From Verrucomicrobiota bacterium (GTDB lineage Bacteria > Verrucomicrobiota > Kiritimatiellia > Kiritimatiellales > Pontiellaceae): a stretch of DNA of 6,363 nt. The notes below the pieces were generated by a model that saw only the letters and a list, made by a program, of their open reading frames with translations, did no database searches and had not been told where the DNA came from. The stretch spans positions 1 to 6,363 of the forward strand of contig DOEU01000088.1 of assembly GCA_003532555.1 (NCBI GenBank), written 5' to 3'. Positions 1 through 6,363 of this stretch are shown here, piece by piece. The position numbers were made by a program, and so were the translations under genes. How positions within the stretch are numbered: the stretch's first letter is position 1; the number at the start of each line of letters is the position of its first letter.

Positions 1-475
1 CAAAACGCTCCTCACAAAACGTAATCGCAAAATATGATGCCAACCCCTCCATATACCAATCCTTCACCGCCGGATTTAATACATGCACCACCTCATGTGC
101 CAACAAAAACCAAATCTCATCCGAATCCGCATCGACCCCCAAATAAATCACCACATCACCCGACGTATTCGGCACCCGCTCCGTCAACGAAAAATCCTCT
201 GCGATCCGCAGATGACGCCACGCAGGTCGCTTTCGAGATCGCCGCAACTTAACCTCCATTATCGGCTCACTCGGATCCCCCAACAACGCAGTCGCCTCCT
301 GCAAACTTGCCTCCATAAATGAACGCAACGCCGGACTATCTATCGGCTCATAAAACGAATGCCAAGCCACCCCCGCCGGTGGCTCCGTATCATGGAACGT
401 TACACATCCATTAACCATCAAAAAAAGGGTGGCTAATAGCACACCCTTTCTCTTCCATATATCTATTAATAGCAT
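1..475 (-). CDS. Putative lipoprotein zinc metallopeptidase (HExxH, gluzincin-like), C-terminus beyond window
   Basis: The reading frame is open from ATG at 475 to the window edge, giving 158 codons with no stop. Residues 1-24 look like a lipoprotein signal peptide: charged K8-R9-K10, a hydrophobic stretch from V11/12 to V21, and a lipobox ending V-N-G-C24, so the mature protein should be lipid-anchored at Cys24. Residues 127-131 read H-E-V-V-H, a zinc-binding HExxH motif. It is followed 11 residues later by E143 within W-Y-M-E-G-L-A-S-Y-F, the usual form of the third zinc ligand in peptidase-MA/gluzincin folds. Residues 25-120 match nothing I recognise. The ATG lies 4 nt after the amaP-like stop with no clear Shine-Dalgarno, and an in-frame TAG sits three codons upstream, so translational coupling is likely. 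The substrate is unknown; cell-envelope proteolysis is inferred from anchoring and context. HExxH alone can occur by chance, but the glutamate context makes a true peptidase fold likely. Confidence 0.75.
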   Translation of the reverse strand, partial: MLLIDIWKRKGVLLATLFLMVNGCVTFHDTEPPAGVAWHSFYEPIDSPALRSFMEASLQEATALLGDPSEPIMEVKLRRSRKRPAWRHLRIAEDFSLTERVPNTSGDVVIYLGVDADSDEIWFLLAHEVVHVLNPAVKDWYMEGLASYFAITFCEERF

Positions 476-479
476 TTGC

Positions 480-1028
480 TTAATCTAGCAACGCCACATG
501 ATCATCCGACTGAACAGCATCACCCACAATTTCAGAGATATGGATCGTTATACGCCCAATCTGATCAATCCCCAACGAATCACTCATGCTCTCGCGAATC
601 CGCTGTTGCATCACCTGCGAAAACTCCGGAATCGGATTACCCGCCTGCACCTTCACTCGCAATGTAATCTCCAACTTTTTTTGACGACTCAATAATGTTG
701 AATCTACATTCTTAACCGCCGAAAACTCCTTTGCCGTTCGCTCCACAAAATCCCTAATCGCCCGCACACTAATGCCTACCGATCCTCCATCTGATTCAAA
801 ATTAATAAAACCATCCGCCTTTGAGCCCAAGCCACCTATCCAACGCAACAGCACAGACAGTACCATCAACGCACCCACAAAAGCACTCGTCAAAGGCGCC
901 TGAAGATAAAAAAGAATTTGATCACCAAAACTTCGATCAATCAAATTTCCATAGAGAAGCGCTCCACCAATCACCAATAAAAGCAATGTGGAAATTACAT
1001 CCCAAAAAGCACCCGACCGGCGGTTCAT
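480..1028 (-). CDS. amaP: AmaP-like alkaline shock response membrane anchor protein
   Basis: This 182-residue protein has two predicted transmembrane helices near the N-terminus, about residues 10-28 and 44-62. A soluble C-terminal part (about 82-168) resembles a degenerate Asp23 fold, with a GGSVGISVRAIRDFVER-like start, a beta-rich K-K-L-E-I-T-L-R-V-K-V segment and a terminal I-G-R-I-T-I-H-I strand. This layout is that of AmaP, which in Staphylococcus aureus anchors Asp23 at the membrane. Its start overlaps the stop of the asp23-like gene in an ATGA arrangement (1025-1028), and a GAGG motif lies 7 nt before the ATG, so the two products are probably made in coupled amounts. The inferred role is to hold the Asp23-family protein, and possibly associated acetyl-CoA carboxylase, at the inner membrane. 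Sequence conservation in this family is low, so the call rests on topology plus neighbourhood. Confidence 0.8.
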   Translation of the reverse strand: MNRRSGAFWDVISTLLLLVIGGALLYGNLIDRSFGDQILFYLQAPLTSAFVGALMVLSVLLRWIGGLGSKADGFINFESDGGSVGISVRAIRDFVERTAKEFSAVKNVDSTLLSRQKKLEITLRVKVQAGNPIPEFSQVMQQRIRESMSDSLGIDQIGRITIHISEIVGDAVQSDDHVALLD

Positions 1029-1453
1029 CCTATTTCCTCATCTTTTGTTTCACACTGGCTTCGAATCCCCTGCACAACCACATTCACCGCAAATACTTGC
1101 TGACCTGTCATCTCCTCAACCGCACTCTTCACAGCCGTTTGCAACTGAACACAAATTTCAGGAATCTTAACGCCAAACTCCAACACCACCGTCAGATCAA
1201 TCGTCAACAACTCCTCATTCTCTTTTTCAATTCGAATGCCACGATCCTTGGCTTTTTTACCAATCATACCCGCGATATCATCCGCCAACGAACCCTGCAA
1301 TTCAACCACACCCGGCACTTTCTCAGCCGTTTCACGTGCAATTACCGCAATCACATTGTTATTAATTCGGATTTGACCCATTCCCTCACCAGAAGTCTCC
1401 GTGATTGCAAAATCACGCGTATCAGCCACTGCATTGCCTGTTTGATTATCCAT
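1025..1453 (-). CDS. Asp23/Gls24 family envelope stress response protein
   Basis: This is a small soluble protein of 142 residues from the ATG at 1453. It shows the Asp23/Gls24 (DUF322) pattern: G-Q-I-R-I-N-N-N-V-I-A-V-I-A near residue 26, then a G-V-V-E-L segment, a G-K-K motif, a beta pair around I-D-L-T-V-V-L-E-F-G-V-K-I-P-E, and a final F-A-V-N-V-V-V-Q-G-I strand. An acidic tail follows. In Bacillus subtilis the relative YqhY is encoded right after accB-accC and affects acetyl-CoA carboxylase activity. In S. aureus Asp23 forms a membrane-associated network through AmaP. Both partners are here, accC upstream and the amaP-like gene downstream, so either role is plausible. I chose the second ATG because AAGGAG (1460-1465) is 6 nt before it, whereas it abuts the first ATG at 1459. 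The longer form would add Met-Ala. Confidence 0.88.
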   Translation of the reverse strand: MDNQTGNAVADTRDFAITETSGEGMGQIRINNNVIAVIARETAEKVPGVVELQGSLADDIAGMIGKKAKDRGIRIEKENEELLTIDLTVVLEFGVKIPEICVQLQTAVKSAVEEMTGQQVFAVNVVVQGIRSQCETKDEEIG

Positions 1454-1459
1454 TGCCAT

Positions 1460-1465
1460 CTCCTT
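1460..1465 (-). promoter_or_regulatory. Ribosome binding site deciding the asp23 start
   Basis: On the minus strand AAGGAG begins at the last base of the accC TAA stop and ends directly against the first ATG (1459). The second in-frame ATG (1453) has 6 nt of spacing, near the optimum, and is preferred. Confidence 0.65.
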
Positions 1466-2838
1466 TAAACACCCTGCACATCTTTCAAAAAGACGTCATT
1501 CATAAATATTTCCAAATATGCCGTATTATACGAACCCGAAATAAACGTCGGATCATCCATCAATGCCAAACCTAACGGTACCGACGTTTGAGGTCCATTT
1601 ATCGTAAACTCAGCCAACGCCCTCTTCAAGCGCGCAATTGCCTCAGTTCGATTTCGTCCCCGCGCAATAATTTTTCCTACCATGCTATCATAATACGGAG
1701 GAATCATATAACCCGAATAGACATGTGAATCGATTCGGATTCCAGGCCCCCCCGGGAAATGAACCGCTTCCACCGGCCCCGGTGCAGGCGTAAAATTCCG
1801 ATACGGATCTTCCGCATTCACCCGATACTCAATTGCATGCCCCTGAATTACCACTTCATCCTGCTTAAACGACAGTTTCTCACCCGCCGCCACACAAATC
1901 TGCTCCTTCAGCAAATCAATTCCCGACACCTCTTCCGAAACCGTATGTTCTACCTGAATTCGCGTATTCATCTCCATAAAATAAAACTGCTTCGCGATCT
2001 CGTCATATAAAAACTCAAGCGTGCCCGCGCTATCATAATCCACCGCCTGCGCCGCCTTTACTGCTGCATCGCCCAAAGCCTTCCGCTCATCATCCGTCAA
2101 CGTCGGCCCCGGTGCCTCCTCAACCAACTTCTGATGCCGCCGCTGGATCGAGCAATCTCGCTCCCCCACATGGCACACATTTCCATGCTTATCGCCAATA
2201 ATCTGAACCTCAACATGCCGCGCCGACTCAATATATTTTTCCATGAACAAATCCGGATTACCAAACGCCGCCTGCCCCTCCGCCTGCGCCGACATGAAGC
2301 CCTGTAAAAGCTCTTCATCACTCCGCGCTACACGCATACCCTTGCCGCCACCGCCAGCCACCGCCTTCATCAAAACGGGATAGCCCATCTCCTTCGCCAA
2401 AGCCAACGCCGCATCTGCATTCGGTAAAATTCCCTCAGAACCTGGCGTAATCGGAACCCCCGCCGACTTCATCGTATCCCGTGCAATCGCCTTATCACCC
2501 ATATTACGAATACAATCTCCCGAAGGACCAATAAACGTAATATTACAATTACCGCAAATATCAGAAAACGGCGCATTCTCTGCTAAAAACCCATAGCCCG
2601 GATGAATCGCATCCGCATCTGTTAGCTCCGCTGCCGCGATAATATTCGTCACTTTCAAATAACTATCCGTAGCCGCAGCCGGCCCAATACAAACCGCTTC
2701 ATCCGCCATCTGCACGTGCAACGAATCTGCATCTGCATCCGAATAAACTGCGACCGACTGAACGCCCAACTCCTTGCATGCACGAATAATCCGTAATGCA
2801 ATCTCCCCCCGATTGGCAATAAGTACTTTATTAAACAT
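1465..2838 (-). CDS. accC: Biotin carboxylase subunit of acetyl-CoA carboxylase
   Basis: AccC carboxylates the biotin carried by AccB using ATP and bicarbonate, the first half-reaction of cytosolic malonyl-CoA synthesis. The 457-residue length fits the stand-alone bacterial subunit (about 450) rather than a longer fused carboxylase. The N-terminal domain opens with F-N-K-V-L-I-A-N-R-G-E-I-A and carries H-P-G-Y-G-F-L-A-E-N at 79-88. The ATP-grasp region has K116, K158, the glycine loop at 162-165 followed by K166-G167, H208, E210 and K237. Catalytic and metal residues E275, E289, N291, R293, Q295 and E297 sit in the M-N-T-R-I-Q-V-E-H block, with R339 further on. The E. coli active-site set therefore appears intact, in nearly the same numbering. 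The ATG follows the accB stop by 8 nt with AAGGGG overlapping that stop, indicating an accB-accC operon. Codon third positions favour G and T. Confidence 0.98.
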   Translation of the reverse strand: MFNKVLIANRGEIALRIIRACKELGVQSVAVYSDADADSLHVQMADEAVCIGPAAATDSYLKVTNIIAAAELTDADAIHPGYGFLAENAPFSDICGNCNITFIGPSGDCIRNMGDKAIARDTMKSAGVPITPGSEGILPNADAALALAKEMGYPVLMKAVAGGGGKGMRVARSDEELLQGFMSAQAEGQAAFGNPDLFMEKYIESARHVEVQIIGDKHGNVCHVGERDCSIQRRHQKLVEEAPGPTLTDDERKALGDAAVKAAQAVDYDSAGTLEFLYDEIAKQFYFMEMNTRIQVEHTVSEEVSGIDLLKEQICVAAGEKLSFKQDEVVIQGHAIEYRVNAEDPYRNFTPAPGPVEAVHFPGGPGIRIDSHVYSGYMIPPYYDSMVGKIIARGRNRTEAIARLKRALAEFTINGPQTSVPLGLALMDDPTFISGSYNTAYLEIFMNDVFLKDVQGV

Positions 2839-2846
2839 CTTGCCCC

Positions 2847-3308
2847 TTACTTAGGCTCTACCAAAAAGAGCGGCTGGCCAAACTGTACCGGATCCCCATC
2901 CTCCACAAGCGCTTTCTTGATGGTTCCCGTCACCTCCGCATTGATCTCATTCATCACCTTCATCGCCTCGACAATACAAACCACCGACTCCATAGTAACA
3001 GTATCGCCCTCATTCACATGCGCCGGCTGATCAGGCGCCGGCTTCCGATAGAAAGTCCCCACAATCGGAGACGTTATCTCAATTAAGTTAGAAGGTTTCT
3101 CTGTCACCGGAGTCGCGGCCTCAACAACAGGAGTTACCGATGGAGCTGGTGCCGCCGGAGCCACCGCCGTTGGAGCCGAATAAACCACCTGAGGTTCCCC
3201 ACCTCCCCGTTTTAATAGCAGCTCCCCATTGGCATCCTTCATCGAAAATTCGGTAAGCCCTTTTTCTTCCATCAGTTTCACGATCCGTTTGATCTCGCTG
3301 ATATCCAT
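2847..3308 (-). CDS. accB: Biotin carboxyl carrier protein of acetyl-CoA carboxylase
   Basis: AccB carries covalently bound biotin between biotin carboxylase and the carboxyltransferase. The 153-residue protein has the expected three parts. An N-terminal helical region (about 1-36, M-D-I-S-E-I-K-R-I-V-K-L-M-E-E) likely contacts AccC. An Ala/Pro/Val-rich flexible linker spans about 44-70. The C-terminal biotinyl domain (about 75-153) contains the S-P-I-V-G-T-F-Y motif at 80-87 and the biotinylation site E-A-M-K-V-M-N at 114-120, with K117 as acceptor lysine. A perfect AGGAGG (3315-3320) lies 6 nt before the ATG, the strongest ribosome binding site in the window, as expected for a subunit needed in excess. 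It is the first gene of the five-gene cluster, preceded by a 381-nt gap that must hold its promoter. A biotin protein ligase gene is not in view. Confidence 0.97.
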   Translation of the reverse strand: MDISEIKRIVKLMEEKGLTEFSMKDANGELLLKRGGGEPQVVYSAPTAVAPAAPAPSVTPVVEAATPVTEKPSNLIEITSPIVGTFYRKPAPDQPAHVNEGDTVTMESVVCIVEAMKVMNEINAEVTGTIKKALVEDGDPVQFGQPLFLVEPK

Positions 3309-3480
3309 CGCAGTCCTCCTAAATATTAATCAAATAACAACACCACTAATAGAACACCATTTAACCCCACCTTGCCCAGCCCTTTCCCCACCAGATTCAT
3401 CACCCAACATCATACCTCATAATCATTTCACCTCATGCCATCCAATTAGCTGTATCGATCAGAATAGAAAAAATATTGGA

Positions 3481-3509
3481 CTTAAAAATTTAGATAACGG
3501 TAATATCAA
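3481..3509 (-). promoter_or_regulatory. Candidate sigma70-type promoter for the accB cluster
   Basis: Minus-strand TTGATA (3504-3509, 5 of 6 to the -35 consensus) is followed after 17 nt by TTTAAG (3481-3486, 4 of 6 to the -10 consensus). Transcription from here would give a leader of about 165 nt before accB, including the G-rich stretch. AT-rich DNA yields such matches by chance, and another weak pair, TTGAAT with TATTAC, overlaps it, so the exact start is uncertain. Confidence 0.3.
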
Positions 3510-3561
3510 TTTTTTTAAGCTATTCAAACTTTGGGTTATTAAAAGCGCTATGTAAGTTCTT

Positions 3562-3593
3562 ATCCTTATCGTCCGCATAAGGATCAACGATAA
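3562..3593. repeat. Inverted repeats with two mutually exclusive hairpins
   Basis: ATCCTTAT at 3562-3569 is a perfect inverted match to ATAAGGAT at 3577-3584 (8 bp, 7-nt loop). TTATCGT at 3566-3572 also matches ACGATAA at 3587-3593 (7 bp, 14-nt loop). The two stems share 3566-3569, so only one can form at a time. Neither strand has a U-tract directly after the stems, so this is not a standard intrinsic terminator. It could be a protein-binding palindrome, an mRNA 3'-end stabiliser for purB, or a switch. Confidence 0.45.
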
Positions 3594-3689
3594 CCATTAC
3601 CTGATGAAATCGTATAAGAAGAAAGTTGTAAGTGTTTTTTAAATAAACCTACCGCTCAATTTATAAATTTTTTAATGGTTAAATCTTAA

Positions 3690-5051
<1,362 letters not shown>

Positions 5052-5067
5052 CTATCGTTGAGTAGGT

Positions 5068-5096
5068 ACTATAAATCGCTTTAACGAATATGGAAA
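5068..5096 (-). promoter_or_regulatory. Candidate sigma70-type promoter for purB
   Basis: In the 76-nt gap between rdgB and purB, minus-strand TTTCCA (5091-5096, 4 of 6) is followed after exactly 17 nt by TATAGT (5068-5073, 5 of 6). A start near 5061 would leave a leader of about 25 nt containing the GGAG ribosome binding site at 5046-5049. No terminator is seen after rdgB, so readthrough from rdgB is also possible. Confidence 0.42.
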
Positions 5097-5112
5097 CTGG
5101 CAATCGGAAGAA

Positions 5113-5706
5113 TTAGATCTGTGCAAATAGCGCACCCCATTGTTCGATGGCAACTTGAAGCGCTCTGCCTCGATGCGAAATACGATTTTTTTCAGCTGGG
5201 TCAAATTCGGCATAGCTATAATCATATCCATCCGGCATGAAAACCGGATCATATCCAAAGCCACCTTCACCCCGCATCTCTGTGAGGATTGTTCCCTCCA
5301 TTGACCCTTCTAAGGTACGTACTTCGCCGACCAGATTGACCAAGGCCAACACAGTCCGAAAACGAGCTCGGCGGTTGGATTTTCCCTTCATCTCAAACAG
5401 GAGTTTGCTGCAGTTGTCCACATAGGAGCAGTGTTCACCCGCATACCGCGCCGAATAGACCCCAGGAGCTCCCTCCAGCGCATCGACTTCCAATCCCGAA
5501 TCATCCGCCAACGCCCAACAGCCAGTTGCAGTGGCAATCGTAGTCGCCTTCTTAATCGCATTTCCCTCGAGCGTATCTTTATCCTCTACCACATCGGGAA
5601 TCTGTGGATAGTCAAACGAAGACTTAACCGTATGTGAATCAAACCCAAGTACATCTCGGATTTCCTCTAATTTATTTGCATTTCGAGTAGCGAGTACCAG
5701 TTGCAT
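5113..5706 (-). CDS. rdgB: XTP/dITP pyrophosphatase (non-canonical purine NTPase, HAM1 family)
   Basis: This enzyme hydrolyses dITP, dXTP and ITP to the monophosphate and pyrophosphate, keeping deaminated purines out of DNA and RNA. From the ATG at 5706 it has 197 residues, the same length as E. coli RdgB. Visible motifs are A-T-R-N-A-N-K at 6-12 (triphosphate binding), E41, K52/K53, A-D-D-S-G-L-E-V-D at 67-75 with the catalytic D69, G-A-P-G-V-Y-S-A-R-Y-A-G at 79-90, G-E-G-G-F-G-Y-D-P-V-F at 146-156, and the base-recognition S-H-R-G-R-A at 177-182. The frame is open up to an ATG at 5751, but that start lies inside the rRNA terminator. The ATG at 5706 has AAGGAG 7 nt upstream and matches the family N-terminus. 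Its neighbour purB is also a purine gene, so a nucleotide-metabolism pair is plausible, though rdgB and purB need not be co-regulated. Confidence 0.97.
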   Translation of the reverse strand: MQLVLATRNANKLEEIRDVLGFDSHTVKSSFDYPQIPDVVEDKDTLEGNAIKKATTIATATGCWALADDSGLEVDALEGAPGVYSARYAGEHCSYVDNCSKLLFEMKGKSNRRARFRTVLALVNLVGEVRTLEGSMEGTILTEMRGEGGFGYDPVFMPDGYDYSYAEFDPAEKNRISHRGRALQVAIEQWGALFAQI

Positions 5707-5713
5707 GAACCAT

Positions 5714-5719
5714 CTCCTT
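5714..5719 (-). promoter_or_regulatory. Ribosome binding site fixing the rdgB start
   Basis: Minus-strand AAGGAG lies 7 nt before the ATG at 5706. It is inside the coding part of any product starting at the upstream in-frame ATGs (5724 or 5751), neither of which has a comparable site, so the 197-residue product is favoured. Confidence 0.8.
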
Positions 5720-5728
5720 TTCATAAAG

Positions 5729-5755
5729 ATTATAAAAAAAAGACCCTGCATCCAA
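5729..5755 (-). promoter_or_regulatory. Possible rdgB promoter overlapping the rRNA terminator
   Basis: A perfect TATAAT lies on the minus strand at 5729-5734, using the last base of the terminator's T-tract. The best -35-like match is TTGGAT (5750-5755, 3 of 6) with a short 15-nt spacer, inside the terminator stem. A start near 5722 would give a leader of only about 16 nt, still containing AAGGAG. The -10 match is exact but in T-rich DNA, and the -35 is weak, so this is tentative. Confidence 0.33.
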
Positions 5756-5767
5756 GATACAGGGTCT
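5734..5767 (-). terminator. Intrinsic terminator of the rRNA operon
   Basis: Read on the minus strand, AGACCCTG (5760-5767) and CAGGGTCT (5741-5748) form an 8-bp stem. It extends inward through a U-G wobble and ATC/GAT to a 12-bp stem with a UUG triloop. Seven further T residues follow immediately (5740-5734). It lies 13 nt past the 5S 3' end and before rdgB, exactly where an rRNA operon should stop. On the plus strand the stem is followed by A residues, so it is one-directional. Confidence 0.93.
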
Positions 5768-5780
5768 AAAAAAGAAAAAA

Positions 5781-5892
5781 CCGGCTACTTGCTACTCTCC
5801 CGAGGTCTACCCCTCAGTACCATCGCCGCTACGACTCTTCACTTCTGTGTTCGGAATGGGAACAGGTGTTACATTCGCGCTATCGTAACCGG
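5781..5892 (-). rRNA. rrf: 5S ribosomal RNA
   Basis: This is a complete 5S rRNA gene of about 112 nt. The 5' end CCGGTTAC pairs with the 3' end GTAGCCGG to form helix I (8 bp with one G-U). The hallmark internal sequence CCCATTCCGAACACAGAAG is present at about 5837-5855, followed by GCGGCGATGGTACTG and the GGGAGAGTAG block near the 3' end. The mature ends may differ by one to three bases. It follows the 23S gene in the normal 23S-5S order and is followed by a strong terminator, so it is the last gene of the operon. Confidence 0.97.
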
Positions 5893-6049
5893 AAAAATTC
5901 AAATTAGGGACAAAAGCATAGTATTGAAATAACAGCAACGCGCTGTATACCTTACGTCTGAGCCCGTCAATCTTCATAGCGGCCTTTTGCAAACCGCTAC
6001 TATCAATTGGTAGCATTCAAACTTTTTCTCCCATCGGGAAAAAAATAAA
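5893..6049 (-). other. 23S-5S internal transcribed spacer
   Basis: These roughly 157 nt lie between the mature 23S and 5S ends and contain no tRNA that I can fold. Two local hairpins are visible: TAGCGG (5977-5982) with CCGCTA (5994-5999), extended by a G-U pair on the minus strand, and CCC/GGG flanked by long T/A runs (6023-6045). They are probable RNase processing or folding elements of the pre-rRNA. The short frame at 5807-6016 crosses the 5S gene and is not a gene. Confidence 0.75.

Positions 6050-6363
<314 letters not shown>

Larger units (their letters stand above)
3309..3689. other. Intergenic region between purB and accB, leader of the acc cluster
   Basis: No gene is supported in these 381 bases on either strand. 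The part next to accB (3321-3450) is extremely skewed: by hand count the minus strand has 47 G and 6 C in 130 nt, so an accB leader through it could form few stable hairpins. It contains a short direct repeat, ACCTCAT on the plus strand at 3414-3420 and 3430-3436, spaced 16 nt; this may be an operator or chance. The part next to purB (3451-3689) is AT-rich, holds a possible promoter (3481-3509) and an inverted repeat (3562-3593), and shows no convincing terminator for purB. Confidence 0.6.

Noticed and set aside
34..322. Two overlapping plus-strand frames opposite the metallopeptidase
   Set aside because: Proline- and histidine-rich low-complexity translations, antisense to a frame with a signal peptide and a zinc motif.
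1..442. GTG start at codon 12 of the metallopeptidase, preceded by a purine-rich stretch
   Set aside because: It would remove the positively charged n-region needed before the hydrophobic segment and lipobox; the ATG at 475 is better despite lacking a clear ribosome site.
821..1468. Long plus-strand open frame of 215 codons antisense to the asp23 and amaP-like genes
   Set aside because: It is rich in His, Asn, Arg, Leu and Thr with no recognisable motif, and lies fully opposite two well-supported genes whose G/T-rich codons remove stops on the other strand.
3600..3689. Search for an intrinsic terminator after purB
   Set aside because: The sequence is AT-rich with T runs but no GC-rich stem directly before them, so nothing can be claimed.
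5113..5751. Longer rdgB start at 5751 adding 15 residues
   Set aside because: That ATG lies inside the rRNA terminator stem and lacks a ribosome site; the family N-terminus begins at 5706.
5807..6016. Minus-strand frame of 69 codons across the 5S gene and the spacer
   Set aside because: It overlaps most of a clear 5S rRNA gene and has no protein features.
6023..6045. Hairpin with T-runs and A-runs in the 23S-5S spacer considered as a terminator
   Set aside because: Only three G-C pairs and no U-tract after the stem on the minus strand; termination here would also cut off 5S.

Overview
The window comes from a mid-GC bacterial chromosome, and every gene I can support lies on the minus strand, so biological order runs from high to low coordinates. 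It starts with the 3' end of a 23S rRNA gene (6050-6363), a spacer of about 157 nt and a complete 5S rRNA gene (5781-5892). A strong intrinsic terminator (5734-5767) closes the rRNA operon. Next come rdgB (XTP/dITP pyrophosphatase, 5113-5706) and purB (adenylosuccinate lyase, 3690-5036). A 381-nt AT-rich gap (3309-3689) then separates these nucleotide genes from a second cluster.

The second cluster is a tight run of five genes: accB (biotin carboxyl carrier protein), accC (biotin carboxylase), an Asp23/Gls24-family gene, an AmaP-like membrane-anchor gene, and a putative lipoprotein zinc metallopeptidase that runs off the left edge. Gaps are 8 nt, 11 nt (5 nt if the first ATG of asp23 is used), a 4-nt ATGA overlap, and 4 nt, so a single transcript with coupled translation is likely. 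AccB and AccC form the biotin-dependent half-reaction of acetyl-CoA carboxylase, the committed step of fatty acid synthesis; the carboxyltransferase genes accA and accD are not here. In Firmicutes an Asp23-family gene (yqhY in Bacillus subtilis) follows accBC and has been linked to control of acetyl-CoA carboxylase, and AmaP is the membrane anchor for Asp23 in Staphylococcus. The layout therefore suggests a module coupling membrane-lipid supply to an envelope-associated scaffold. The lipoprotein metallopeptidase at the end is the least expected member.

Taxonomy cannot be fixed from the sequence alone. PurB is of the long, E. coli-like type rather than the shorter Bacillus type. Together with an Asp23/AmaP pair this makes me lean towards a diderm such as a Verrucomicrobiota/Lentisphaerota/Kiritimatiellota relative, at low confidence.

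Base composition is uneven. The accB-to-metallopeptidase cluster and the accB leader are strongly G-over-C on the coding strand. The 3' end of purB is the reverse, and rdgB again resembles the acc cluster. I see no mobile element, CRISPR array, tRNA or defence system. Most of the content is housekeeping; the most interesting parts are the metallopeptidase/Asp23/AmaP/AccBC linkage and some regulatory details in the gaps.
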